From JANPCX01 sp031431125 (GTDB lineage: Bacteria > Pseudomonadota > Gammaproteobacteria > Burkholderiales > Burkholderiaceae_C), in contig JANPCX010000018.1 of the NCBI GenBank assembly GCA_031431125.1, forward strand, positions 20,145-84,144: DNA of 64,000 nt, given 5' to 3'. The first letter of the stretch is position 1. Each line of letters starts with the position of its first letter. Below the pieces are notes generated by a model, which did no database searches, had not been told where the DNA came from, and saw only the letters and a list, made by a program, of their open reading frames with translations. Both the position numbers and the translations under genes were made by a program. Shown in pieces: positions 16,858 to 25,575 of the stretch.

Positions 16858-17631
16858 ATGGCCCGAATTTTCTGCATTGCCAACCAAAAAGGTGGCGTTG
16901 GCAAAACTACCACCACGGTCAACTTGGGCGCGGGTTTGGCCCGCATCAGCCAACGTGTGCTGGTCGTGGACTTGGACCCTCAGGGCAATGCCACCATGGG
17001 CTCGGGCATTGATAAACGGGCCCTTGAATTGACGGTCTACGACGTGCTGCTGGAAAACGCCTCGGTGGCCGAAGCTCGCCAGAAAGCCGACAAAGCCGGC
17101 TACGACCTCTTGGGCGCCAGCCGCGATTTGGCCGGTGCCGAGGTGGAGCTGGTGCAACTGGAACGCCGCGACCAACGCCTCAAAACGGCATTGCAGGCAG
17201 TGGATGCCGAATACGACTTCGTGCTCATCGACTGCCCGCCCAGTTTGAGCATGCTCACCCTCAATGGACTTTGCAGCGCCCACGGCGTCGTGGTGCCGAT
17301 GCAGTGCGAGTACTTTGCGCTCGAAGGGCTGAGCGACCTGGTCAACACCATCAAACAAGTGCACGCCAACCTCAACCCTCAATTGGAGATCATCGGCCTC
17401 TTGCGCGTGATGTTCGACCCCCGCATCACCTTGCAGCAGCAAGTCAGCGACCAGCTCAAAGCGCACTTTGGCGACAAGGTGTTCAACACCGTCATCCCGC
17501 GTAATGTGCGTTTGGCCGAGGCACCGAGTTACGGCCTGCCCGGGGTGGTGTTCGACCCGGCTTCCAAGGGGGCCCAGGCTTTTGTCGAGTTTGCGGCTGA
17601 GATGGTGGAGCGGCTGGGGACCAAGGTTTGA
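16858..17631 (+). CDS. parA: Chromosome partitioning ATPase ParA
   Basis: A 257-residue ATPase with the deviant Walker A box K-G-G-V-G-K-T (11-17), the switch motif D-L-D-P-Q-G-N-A, and F-V-L-I-D-C-P-P-S-L. It lacks the N-terminal DNA-binding extension of plasmid types, so it is the chromosomal (Soj-like) kind. It works with ParB and the parS sites just upstream to segregate the origin region. The partner parB is about 29 kb away, although the pair is adjacent in most chromosomes. Confidence 0.95.
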   Translation: MARIFCIANQKGGVGKTTTTVNLGAGLARISQRVLVVDLDPQGNATMGSGIDKRALELTVYDVLLENASVAEARQKADKAGYDLLGASRDLAGAEVELVQLERRDQRLKTALQAVDAEYDFVLIDCPPSLSMLTLNGLCSAHGVVVPMQCEYFALEGLSDLVNTIKQVHANLNPQLEIIGLLRVMFDPRITLQQQVSDQLKAHFGDKVFNTVIPRNVRLAEAPSYGLPGVVFDPASKGAQAFVEFAAEMVERLGTKV

Positions 17632-17738
17632 TGGGCTTGGATCCCATATCTGCACCTCTGCACCGTCACTCCCGCGAAGACGGGATTAATGTTGTGTGCG
17701 CACACTCTCTTTTTGAGACTTTATTTGTGGTGATCTGA
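17632..17738. other. Intergenic region with a palindrome, parA to radical SAM gene
   Basis: This 107-base gap marks the left edge of the biosynthetic cluster. It contains a short REP-like hairpin (TCCCG/CGGGA, 17670-17685) and a perfect 12-base palindrome GTGTGCGCACAC (17694-17705) that could be an operator 34 bases before the radical SAM start. No integrase or repeat marking an insertion was found. Confidence 0.4.
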
Positions 17739-19652
17739 GTGACGAGCCCCATCCGTGTCCTGTCCGTCATCCCGCCGATGACGCAGCTCAACACGCCTTA
17801 CCCTTCTACCGCCTACCTCACAGGTTTTTTGCGTTCGCGCGGCGTGGACGCGGTGCAAGAAGACCTGGCCTTGGCCCTGGTGCTCACCCTGTTGTCAGCC
17901 CCAGGTTTGGCGAAGGTGCGGGTCCAGATCGACGGTTTGCCCGAGAAGCAGCGTACCCCGCTGGTGCGGGCCTTCATGGACCAGCTCGACCGTTACTTGG
18001 CGACCATCACGCCGACCATCGCCTTTTTGCAGGGGCGAGACTCAACCATCGCCCACCGCATCGCCAGCCGCGGCTTCCTGCCCGAAGGCCCGCGTTTTGC
18101 CTCGCTCGATGTCTATGTGGACGACGAGGGCGGCGACCCCTTGGCTTGGGCCTTTGGTGCCTTGGGGGTACAAGACCGCGCCCGCCACCTGGCCACGCTC
18201 TACCTCAACGACCTGGCCGATGTGCTGCGCGACGCCATCGACCCGCGGTTCGAGTTTGTGCGTTACGCCGAATCACTCGCCCAAAGCCAACCCACCTTCG
18301 ACCCCCTGGCCACGGCCTTGGCCGCACCGCTCAATCTTGTCGACGAAACCTTGGTTGAACTGACGCTGGCCGCGATTGAAAAACACGCGCCCACCCTGGT
18401 GTTGGTTTCCACGCCCTTCCCCGGCTCGGTCTACGCCGCTTTTCGCATCGCCCAAGCCATCAAAACCCACCACCCCAGCATCCAGCTGGGTTTGGGGGGC
18501 GGTTTCGTCAACACCGAACTGCGCGAACTCAGCGAGCCCCGTGTCTTCGACTACTTTGACTATGTGACCCTGGATGCAGGCGAGCGCCCCCTGCTTGCCC
18601 TGCTGGAACACCTGCAAGGCAAACGCTCGCAGCAGCGTCTGGTTCGCACCTACCTGCGTGACCGTGAAACCCAGGCTGTGCGCTACATCAACATGGTCGA
18701 GGCCGACATCGCTTTCGCCGAAGTCGGCACGCCGACTTGGGATGGCCTGCCTCTGAACCAGTACCTCTCGCTGCTGGACATGCTCAACCCCATGCACCGC
18801 CTGTGGTCAGACGGCCGCTGGAACAAACTCACCGTGGCCCACGGGTGTTATTGGAAGAAATGCAGCTTCTGTGATGTGAGCCTGGACTACATCTCCCGCT
18901 ACGAAGGCGCGTCGGCGGAGGTGCTGGTGGACCGCATTGAGGCCATCGTCAAGGAGACCGGCCAAACCGGTTTTCATTTCGTCGACGAAGCCGCGCCCCC
19001 CAAAGCCTTGAAGACCTTGTCCGCCGAATTGATCCGACGCCAGTTGTCCATCTCCTGGTGGGGCAACATTCGTTTCGAAAAATCCTTCAGCCCCGAGCTG
19101 TGCCAACAACTGGCCGACAGCGGTTGTATTGCCATCTCAGGCGGCCTCGAAGTGGCCTCCGACCGCCTGCTGCAACTGATGAAAAAAGGCGTGTCGGTTG
19201 AACAAGTGGCGCGTGTCACCAAAGGCTTCTCAGACGCCGGTATCTTGGTGCATGCCTACCTGATGTACGGTTTTCCCACCCAGACCGTGCAAGACACCGT
19301 CGATGCGTTGGAATACGTGCGCCAACTGTTCGAAAACGGCTGCATTCAATCGGGCTTTTTCCACCGTTTCGCCTGCACGGTGCATTCGCCTGTGGGCAAG
19401 AATCCCGAAGACTATGGCGTCACTTTGTTGCCCCTGCCCACCGTGTCATTCGCGAAAAACGACGTCGGCTTCATCGACCCCACGGGTACCGACCACGATG
19501 CCCTGGGCCAAGCGTTAAAGAAAGCGCTCTACAACTACATGCACGGCATCGGATTGGAGGAGGATGTGCGCAGCTGGTTCAAAGGCGGCGTCCCTAAAAC
19601 GACCGTGCCCAGGCGCCGCATCGCGCGAGCCCTCGCAACGCCCCCCCTCTAG
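17739..19652 (+). CDS. B12-binding-type radical SAM protein
   Basis: A 637-residue protein with an N-terminal cobalamin-binding-like region (about 1-330, including L-V-L-V-S-T-P-F-P-G-S and L-G-L-G-G-G-F-V-N) followed by a radical SAM barrel. The cluster motif reads H-G-C-Y-W-K-K-C-S-F-C-D, that is C-x4-C-x2-C rather than the usual C-x3-C-x2-C. I have seen similar C-Y-W-x-K-C forms in relatives. The start is GTG 17739. It leads the plus arm of the polyene cluster but is separated from the next gene by about 107 bases. A methyl transfer or C-C reaction on the polyene is possible but not shown. Confidence 0.8.
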   Translation: MTSPIRVLSVIPPMTQLNTPYPSTAYLTGFLRSRGVDAVQEDLALALVLTLLSAPGLAKVRVQIDGLPEKQRTPLVRAFMDQLDRYLATITPTIAFLQGRDSTIAHRIASRGFLPEGPRFASLDVYVDDEGGDPLAWAFGALGVQDRARHLATLYLNDLADVLRDAIDPRFEFVRYAESLAQSQPTFDPLATALAAPLNLVDETLVELTLAAIEKHAPTLVLVSTPFPGSVYAAFRIAQAIKTHHPSIQLGLGGGFVNTELRELSEPRVFDYFDYVTLDAGERPLLALLEHLQGKRSQQRLVRTYLRDRETQAVRYINMVEADIAFAEVGTPTWDGLPLNQYLSLLDMLNPMHRLWSDGRWNKLTVAHGCYWKKCSFCDVSLDYISRYEGASAEVLVDRIEAIVKETGQTGFHFVDEAAPPKALKTLSAELIRRQLSISWWGNIRFEKSFSPELCQQLADSGCIAISGGLEVASDRLLQLMKKGVSVEQVARVTKGFSDAGILVHAYLMYGFPTQTVQDTVDALEYVRQLFENGCIQSGFFHRFACTVHSPVGKNPEDYGVTLLPLPTVSFAKNDVGFIDPTGTDHDALGQALKKALYNYMHGIGLEEDVRSWFKGGVPKTTVPRRRIARALATPPL

Positions 19653-19759
19653 GAGGGGACAGCAACAACGGCAGGAATTCGAAGCCAGTCACCCTACAAT
19701 CTATCGGATTTGCTGCTCACCTTTGGTCGAGTGAAACCCAAGTCCAGAGATGGTTGTTT

Positions 19760-21088
19760 ATGGTGACCCCAGTCCCGGCCGAACACGCCAAAGATTTCCG
19801 CTGTGATGTGCTTGTTGTCGGTGGCGGCCCAGCGGGGTCGACCATCAGTGCCTTGTTGGCTGAACAAGGTCGTGATGTCGTGGTGATGGAAAAAGCCCAC
19901 CACCCGCGTTTTCACATTGGTGAATCGCTCTTGCCCGCCAACGTCCCCTTGTTGGAACAACTGGGTGTGCGTTCACAAGTCGAACGCATTGGCATGGTCA
20001 AGTGGGGGGTGGAGTTCGTATCGCCCGACCACAAACACAAGGCATTTGTCGAGTTTGGTGATGCCTGGGACAAATCCATGCCCAGTGCATTTCAGGTACG
20101 CCGTTCCGAATTCGACGAAATACTGTTCCGCAATGCCGCGGCCAAAGGCGCCCGAACGCTGGAGGGATGCCGAGTCCGCCAAGTTGCATTTGACGACGAC
20201 GGCGCCACGGTGCAAGTGGAGCTCGACGACGGCGCATGCCAAACCTGGCGCACCCGGTTTTTGGTTGATGCGTCGGGCCGCGACACCTTGCTCGCCAACC
20301 AGCTGCAATGCAAACAGAAAAACCCGCAGCACAACAGTGCCGCGTTGTATGGCCATTTCACGGGCGCCAAACGCCTCGCGGGCAAACAAGAAGGCAACAT
20401 CACCATCTTCTGGTTTGAGCATGGTTGGTTTTGGTTCATTCCCCTGGCTGATGGCACCACCAGCATTGGTGCGGTGTGTTGGCCTTACTACTTGAAATCA
20501 CGCCGCACGCCGCTGCCCGAGTTTTTCCGCGACACCATCGCCCTGTGCCCCGAGTTGCAGCAACGGTTGGCCGATGCCCAGCTCGTGGATGAGCAGGTGC
20601 ATGCCACCGGCAACTACTCCTACAGCAGCCGCATCAGCAGCGGCGATCGTTACTTGATGTTGGGTGACGCCTACGCTTTCATTGACCCGGTTTTTTCCTC
20701 GGGCGTGCACTTGGCAATGCAAAACGGCTTCGACGCGGTGCCAGTGGTATTGGCGGCGCTCGACGCGCCGCGTCAAATGGCTGCGGCGCGGGCACGCTAC
20801 GACCAACGTTTGCGCCACGGTCCCAAAGAGTTCTCGTGGTTCATTTACCGCGTGACCAACCCCATGATGCGCGAGTTCTTCATGTACCCGCAGAACCCAC
20901 TGCGCGTGAAAGAGGCCATGATGTCGCTGCTCGCAGGCGATATTTTTGGCAAAACACCGATCTGGCGGTCTTTGCGCATATTCAAGGCGATTTATTACAT
21001 CGCATCGACCGCGACTTTGCCCCGCACCCTTCGGGCATTGAAGCGCCGCCGCGTCAATATTCAAGACACCGAGGTGTCGCCGTCGTGA
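19760..21088 (+). CDS. Flavin-dependent halogenase-like oxidoreductase 1
   Basis: A 442-residue FAD enzyme with the dinucleotide motif G-G-G-P-A-G (21-26). The halogenase marker W-x-W-x-I-P is present as W-F-W-F-I-P (223-228). A Lys in K-W-G-V-E-F (K81) matches the position of the catalytic Lys in phenol/pyrrole halogenases, and F-I-D-P-V-F-S-S-G (307-315) resembles the F-x-x-P-x-x-S-x-G motif. It could halogenate an aryl group, as in brominated xanthomonadins, but some members of this superfamily are not halogenases. The next gene starts inside its stop (GTGA). Confidence 0.8.
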   Translation: MVTPVPAEHAKDFRCDVLVVGGGPAGSTISALLAEQGRDVVVMEKAHHPRFHIGESLLPANVPLLEQLGVRSQVERIGMVKWGVEFVSPDHKHKAFVEFGDAWDKSMPSAFQVRRSEFDEILFRNAAAKGARTLEGCRVRQVAFDDDGATVQVELDDGACQTWRTRFLVDASGRDTLLANQLQCKQKNPQHNSAALYGHFTGAKRLAGKQEGNITIFWFEHGWFWFIPLADGTTSIGAVCWPYYLKSRRTPLPEFFRDTIALCPELQQRLADAQLVDEQVHATGNYSYSSRISSGDRYLMLGDAYAFIDPVFSSGVHLAMQNGFDAVPVVLAALDAPRQMAAARARYDQRLRHGPKEFSWFIYRVTNPMMREFFMYPQNPLRVKEAMMSLLAGDIFGKTPIWRSLRIFKAIYYIASTATLPRTLRALKRRRVNIQDTEVSPS

Positions 21089-22104
21089 GCAGCGTGCCTG
21101 GCTCTGTGCCCCGCCCAGCATTGCACCCACTGAGTTTTGAGAGACTTCGCCTATCGGGTAACGAAGCCGCTTCGAATGCGGCGTGGCTGGGCGGGCATTG
21201 GATGGGGGATACCCCAGACGGCTTGCCCTTGCCCCTGCTCGCCCCAACGGGCGCGGTATTTGATGGGTGGCTCAGCAGCGGCGATCTTGGACAACTCCAG
21301 CGGCACGGGCCCGCGCGCTACCGTACCGATGGGCAATGGCTCTACGGCCTGGTTGAAATCGACGACCGTGAGATCGGCTTGCAAGCGGCTGCACGCGATG
21401 CTTACGCGACGATTTTTGAGATTCTCGCAAGCAGTGCCTGCCCCCACCTGCTGCGTCTTTGGAACTATTTCCCCGATGTGAACCTTGAAGTACAAGGGCT
21501 TGAGCGATACCGCCAATTCAACGCAGGGCGACAAGATGCGTTCATGGGCGCGCAACGAAGTGCTTTTGAAGGCGCGCCTGCTGCGTGCGCTTTGGGTTCT
21601 CGCAAGGGCCTCTTGCGCGTCAACTTCTTGGCGGGATGCCTGGCGCCCCTCGCCATAGAAAATCCTCGACAAGTCAGCGCTTATCGCTACCCCCCGAGCT
21701 ATGGCCCGCGAGCACCAACCTTTTCACGTGCCGCCCTGGTCGACGTCGGCGCCGGCTGCAGCGCGCTCTTCATTTCCGGCACGGCGAGCATCGTTGGACA
21801 CCTGTCGGTGCATGTTGGCGACATTCGCTTGCAGACTGAAGAGACCATGGTGAACATGGCTGCGGTGCGCGACTCGGCGGCTTCGGCCAGCGGCATCTAC
21901 GTTGCTGCTGAAGACATGATTTACACCCTCTACTTGAGGCGTGCCGCTGACCTCGGCGTTGTGCGAGAGGTCTTTGAGCGTGCGGTGGGGCCCAATACCA
22001 AAGCCGCTACCGAGGCGGTTTACCTTTTGGCGGACATCTGCCGTGCCGACTTGTTGATAGAGATTGAAGCCCACGGCTTTCAACCAACCGGGGCAGCGCC
22101 TTGA
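21085..22104 (+). CDS. Chorismatase, FkbO/Hyg5/XanB2-type
   Basis: A 339-residue protein with the chorismatase hallmarks R-L-W-N-Y-F-P-D-V-N (124-133) and G-L-E-R-Y-R-Q-F-N-A-G-R (138-149). Family members hydrolyse chorismate to dihydroxy-cyclohexadiene carboxylate or to 3-hydroxybenzoate; XanB2 of Xanthomonas makes 3- and 4-hydroxybenzoate for xanthomonadin and quinone. Here it most likely supplies the hydroxybenzoate starter for the polyene. The GTG start overlaps the halogenase stop, and its stop overlaps the next start. Confidence 0.85.
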   Translation: MSSVPGSVPRPALHPLSFERLRLSGNEAASNAAWLGGHWMGDTPDGLPLPLLAPTGAVFDGWLSSGDLGQLQRHGPARYRTDGQWLYGLVEIDDREIGLQAAARDAYATIFEILASSACPHLLRLWNYFPDVNLEVQGLERYRQFNAGRQDAFMGAQRSAFEGAPAACALGSRKGLLRVNFLAGCLAPLAIENPRQVSAYRYPPSYGPRAPTFSRAALVDVGAGCSALFISGTASIVGHLSVHVGDIRLQTEETMVNMAAVRDSAASASGIYVAAEDMIYTLYLRRAADLGVVREVFERAVGPNTKAATEAVYLLADICRADLLIEIEAHGFQPTGAAP

Positions 22105-22991
22105 AGTTTTTTCATACTGCCGTTGCGATGCTGTTCTGCAGCGCGCCCTTGTACGCTGCTGATCCCACAGTACAACAACAAGATGCACCCACTGTGCGGG
22201 CGCCACAAGACGCTTTGGCTGCGGGCGTGAAAAAACGGCCGCTTTGGGAGTTGGGCATTGGCCTTGGCGCCCTTTATTTGCCCGACTACCGTGGTTCGGA
22301 TCAGAACAATGCGTACCCGTTTCCGACACCCTACTTTGTTTATCGCGGGACGTGGCTGAAGTCAGACAAAGACGGCACCCGGGCGCTGCTGGTGGATACC
22401 GATCGGATCAAGGTGGATGTCAGTGTCGGGGCCTCTCCCCCAACGCGCACCAGCGACAGCAACGCCCGCGCAGGCATGTCTGCACTGCCCGGAACGTTCG
22501 AGCTGGGGCCGGACCTCAACCTCACATTGGCTGCCGCAGCAGACAAGCGCTGGAAGCTGGACCTCAGACTCCCTGTTCGCGCAGCCATCACCTTGGAGCG
22601 CGACCCTCGGTTTATTGGCGCCACTTTTTCGCCCAACCTCAACCTCGATCTGAAAAATGTGGGCGCAGGATGGAACTTGGGCTTGCTCACCGGGCCTTTG
22701 TTTGCTGATTCCAAGAACCACGGGTTTTTCTATAACGTGGATCCCATCTACGCGACTGCGTCCCGGCCAAGCTACCGCGCTGCCGGTGGTTACTCAGGCT
22801 GGCGGTTTTTGGCGGCCACGTCTCGTCGCACGGGCGATACCTTCTGGGGTGCGTTCGTTCGCTACGACGAGTTAAGAAGTTCTGCTTTCGAAGACAGTCC
22901 CTTGGTGCGTCGACGTCACGCTGTGACTGCAGGCCTGGCCGTGGCTTGGGTCTTTGCAACGTCGTCGCAACAGGTTGAAAGTGCCGATTGA
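22101..22991 (+). CDS. MipA/OmpV family outer-membrane protein
   Basis: A 296-residue protein with a signal peptide (cleavage after L-Y-A-A, about residue 20) and a beta-barrel body of the MipA/OmpV family: E-L-G-I-G-L-G-A-L-Y-L-P-D-Y-R-G-S-D, P-F-P-Y-F-V-Y-R, and an aromatic C-terminal region. The TTG start overlaps the chorismatase stop (TTGA). Family members are scaffold or pore proteins of the outer membrane. In this cluster it may help place the polyene lipid, which is inference. Confidence 0.8.
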   Translation: MKFFHTAVAMLFCSAPLYAADPTVQQQDAPTVRAPQDALAAGVKKRPLWELGIGLGALYLPDYRGSDQNNAYPFPTPYFVYRGTWLKSDKDGTRALLVDTDRIKVDVSVGASPPTRTSDSNARAGMSALPGTFELGPDLNLTLAAAADKRWKLDLRLPVRAAITLERDPRFIGATFSPNLNLDLKNVGAGWNLGLLTGPLFADSKNHGFFYNVDPIYATASRPSYRAAGGYSGWRFLAATSRRTGDTFWGAFVRYDELRSSAFEDSPLVRRRHAVTAGLAVAWVFATSSQQVESAD

Positions 22992-23767
22992 ATTTTTTAA
23001 CCAAGCGCGGCTTTCATAGTCAAGCGAGGCACCCTTTGAGGTCCATCAAACGGTTGGTTCAGTGCACCTTGTTTTACGTGCTGCTGTTGCATTTGGGTGC
23101 GATGTCCTTGACATGGTGCCTGGTGTCTTTGCTGCTCTATCCAGTGCTGCCTCGTGCGCAGGGCACGGTGGTTGGGCGGGCAGCAATCTCATCGGTTTAC
23201 CGCGGTTTCTGGATGTGCACGCAATGGCTGGGTTTGATGCGAATTGACCACACGGCGCTTGATGTACTGAGCTCGGATGTCGGATTAATCATTGCGGCGA
23301 ACCATCCCAGCATGGCGGATGCCCTGTTGATCGTGGCCAGAGTTCCGCGAGGTATCTGCATCATGCGCACCGGACTGATGCGCAGCCCCTTTCTTGGCGC
23401 AGGAGCTCGTCTGGCCCGGTACATTCGTAACGAGCCCCCACGGGGCATGATTCGCAATTGCGTTGCAAATCTGAAGGCTGGCGGTCAGCTGGTGCTTTTC
23501 CCGGAGGGTACGCGTACAGTGACGTCGCCGATCAACTCTTTTCGACCCGGCATGACCCTTATTGCGAACATGGCACAAGTTCCGATTCAAACGGTTTTCA
23601 TTCGTACACCGTCGCGGTACTTGGCGAAAGACTGGCCCATTTGGCGTGCGCCCGATTTCCCAGTGGTTTTCGATGTGCAATTGGGTGAACGATTTGCACC
23701 TGAAGACGACCATGTGGGCCTGCTGCGACGCATTGAGGACTACTTCTGCCAGGAGTTAAGTCAATGA
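22988..23767 (+). CDS. Lysophospholipid acyltransferase (PlsC-like)
   Basis: A 259-residue membrane-bound acyltransferase with one N-terminal hydrophobic helix (about 27-52). The catalytic H-x4-D is N-H-P-S-M-A-D (H106-D111) and the substrate motif F-P-E-G-T-R is at 171-176. The TTG start overlaps the MipA-like stop. Such enzymes occur in aryl polyene clusters, where they are thought to attach the polyene acyl chain to a lipid carrier. Confidence 0.87.
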   Translation: MNFLTKRGFHSQARHPLRSIKRLVQCTLFYVLLLHLGAMSLTWCLVSLLLYPVLPRAQGTVVGRAAISSVYRGFWMCTQWLGLMRIDHTALDVLSSDVGLIIAANHPSMADALLIVARVPRGICIMRTGLMRSPFLGAGARLARYIRNEPPRGMIRNCVANLKAGGQLVLFPEGTRTVTSPINSFRPGMTLIANMAQVPIQTVFIRTPSRYLAKDWPIWRAPDFPVVFDVQLGERFAPEDDHVGLLRRIEDYFCQELSQ

Positions 23768-24537
23768 ATGCGTCAAAAACGCATTTGGTGCTGATCCCGA
23801 GTTACAACACCGGTGCCCAAGTGATGGAAACGGTGCGGGCCGCCCGTTTGCACTGGAATCCGGTTTGGGTGGTGACCGATGGCAGCACCGATGGAACACC
23901 CGACTTGCTGGCCCAGATGGCGGCGGCGGACCCCGGACTCAAGTTGATCTGTCTGCCGATGAACCAAGGCAAAGGCGCGGCGTTGCTTCATGCCTTGAAG
24001 CAGGCACGGGAGGCCGGATTCACGCATGCGTTGACCATGGATTCAGATGGACAACACCCCGCTGCACTGATCCCCGAATTCCAGCTAACGTCGATGCGGC
24101 GACCAGAAACCATGGTGTTGGGTCGCCCGGTTTTTGACTCGTCAGCGCCTTTGTTGCGTGTGCGTGGACGGCGCGTGTCCAATTGGTGGACCAACTTGGA
24201 GACGCTTGGCGCCGGGATCGAGGATTCGTTGTACGGTTTTCGTGTTTACCCGATTGCTGAACTGATGGCTGTGATGCGCAAACAACCGTGGATGCGCCGC
24301 TTCGACTTTGATACCGAGGCCGTCGTTCGTTTGGCCTGGCGCGGTGTCAAGCCCATTAACCTGCCAGCACCGGTGAAGTATCTGTCGGCCGAAGAAGGAG
24401 GTGTTTCGCATTTCCGTTATGGCCGCGACAACCTTTTGCTCACTTGGATGCACCTGCGCTTGATGCTGGAGTTTGTACTTCGCTTGCCGCTTTTGATGCT
24501 GCGCCGAGTCCGGTGCCAACCCCCGTTCCAAGTGTGA
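23764..24537 (+). CDS. Family 2 glycosyltransferase
   Basis: A 257-residue GT-A enzyme. V-T-D-G-S-T-D-G-T (38-46) and the metal-binding D-S-D-G-Q-H (93-98) are clear, and G-x-x-D-S-L-Y-G-F-R-V-Y near residue 155 is typical of DPM1/DPG-synthase-like members. It has no membrane segments beyond one C-terminal hydrophobic stretch. Its ATGA start overlaps the acyltransferase stop. Aryl polyene clusters often carry a glycosyltransferase for a sugar or polar head on the lipid; the donor and acceptor are unknown. Confidence 0.87.
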   Translation: MNASKTHLVLIPSYNTGAQVMETVRAARLHWNPVWVVTDGSTDGTPDLLAQMAAADPGLKLICLPMNQGKGAALLHALKQAREAGFTHALTMDSDGQHPAALIPEFQLTSMRRPETMVLGRPVFDSSAPLLRVRGRRVSNWWTNLETLGAGIEDSLYGFRVYPIAELMAVMRKQPWMRRFDFDTEAVVRLAWRGVKPINLPAPVKYLSAEEGGVSHFRYGRDNLLLTWMHLRLMLEFVLRLPLLMLRRVRCQPPFQV

Positions 24538-25289
24538 CGCGCCCTACACGCATCGGCAGCGCCCTGTACAACGCCGAGATCGCTGCTCGGCGCCCCGCCT
24601 CGCCTGTCGACGCGGCCGATTACGCTTGGCGCACGGAGGTGTGGCGACGCATGCGCCGGTTCTTGGCTTTGAAGCTGATTGGTGTGACCGCTGTCACATG
24701 GATTTTTTTCATTGCCTACTTCTATTTATTGAGACACCCTTCCTCCGCGGTGACCGTCATGCCCTTGACCGTTGTCGACACTTGGATTCCGTTTCAGCCG
24801 GTGACGCTCGTGGCCTATCTTTCACTTTGGCTTTACGTGGGATTTGCACCCGGTTTGCTGTCGACCTTCAGGGAAATGGTGGTTTATGGGCTGTGGGCGG
24901 TCGCACTTTGTGTTTGCGGACTGGCCTGCTTCTACGTTTGGCCGACAGCGGTACCACCGCTGATGCGCCCACCTTCCGATTTCCCAGGATTCGAACTTCT
25001 CCAAGGCATAGATGCTGAGGGCAATGCTTGCCCATCCATGCATGTCGCGATCGCCATCTTCACCGCCATTTGTTTGCACGACCTGCTGTATCGCTTGCGT
25101 GTGCCTCGGGTATGGCTGCTGTTCAACCTTGTGTGGTTCACGGCTATTGCCTACTCAACTTTGGCGGTGAAGCAACATGTGGTGATTGATGTGGCACTGG
25201 GCGGTTTGCTTGGTTCCGTGTTCGCCGTGGCGGCACTGCGTTGGCGCCCAAAACCTGGCCTGCGTTGGCCTGGCGAGCTGCGGCTATGA
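24534..25289 (+). CDS. PAP2 family membrane phosphatase/transferase
   Basis: A 251-residue protein with about six hydrophobic segments. The PAP2 motifs C-P-S-M-H-V-A and K-Q-H-V-V-I-D-V-A-L-G-G give the catalytic His pair and Asp; the first motif is the variant V-P-P-L-M-R-P-P. This form resembles inositol-phosphoryl transferase-type members. GTG 24534 overlaps the glycosyltransferase stop. It may remove or transfer a phosphate during polyene-lipid assembly, which is inference. Confidence 0.82.
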   Translation: MTRPTRIGSALYNAEIAARRPASPVDAADYAWRTEVWRRMRRFLALKLIGVTAVTWIFFIAYFYLLRHPSSAVTVMPLTVVDTWIPFQPVTLVAYLSLWLYVGFAPGLLSTFREMVVYGLWAVALCVCGLACFYVWPTAVPPLMRPPSDFPGFELLQGIDAEGNACPSMHVAIAIFTAICLHDLLYRLRVPRVWLLFNLVWFTAIAYSTLAVKQHVVIDVALGGLLGSVFAVAALRWRPKPGLRWPGELRL

Positions 25290-25338
25290 TTTGACCCGGG
25301 TCTCCAAATTGTGCGGAGATGAATACGAAAGCTTGAGA

Positions 25339-25575
25339 ATGAGTTCGCTGGTTGCTTTGCAAGACCTGATCAAAGAGAAGTATGGTTTAGACGTTGCAGG
25401 GTTGGATCCTCACACCCCCATTCGAGACAAGGGCTTGGACTCGTTGGCCCTGGTGGAGTTGTTGTTCGCGATTGAAGACCGCTTCGGCATCACCTTGCCC
25501 GATGCCGACGCCGACGTCACCACTTTGGCCCAATTGGCTGAGCTGGTGGACAGCATCCTCGCCAAAAAATCGTGA
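25339..25575 (+). CDS. Acyl carrier protein 1
   Basis: A 78-residue carrier with the phosphopantetheine Ser in G-L-D-S-L (S35) and the four-helix ACP pattern. It corresponds to one of the two ACPs (ApeE/ApeF type) in aryl polyene systems. The frame starts at ATG 25339, 49 bases after the PAP2 gene, and the ketosynthase starts inside its stop (GTGA). Confidence 0.9.
   Translation: MSSLVALQDLIKEKYGLDVAGLDPHTPIRDKGLDSLALVELLFAIEDRFGITLPDADADVTTLAQLAELVDSILAKKS

Noticed and set aside
17670..17685. TCCCG/CGGGA hairpin as a possible cluster boundary repeat
   Set aside because: A five-pair stem of this kind is common by chance, and no second copy was found at the right edge of the cluster.
21721..21730. 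TTTTCACGTG, resembling part of a parS site
   Set aside because: Only the left half matches; the right side reads CCGCC instead of AAACA.
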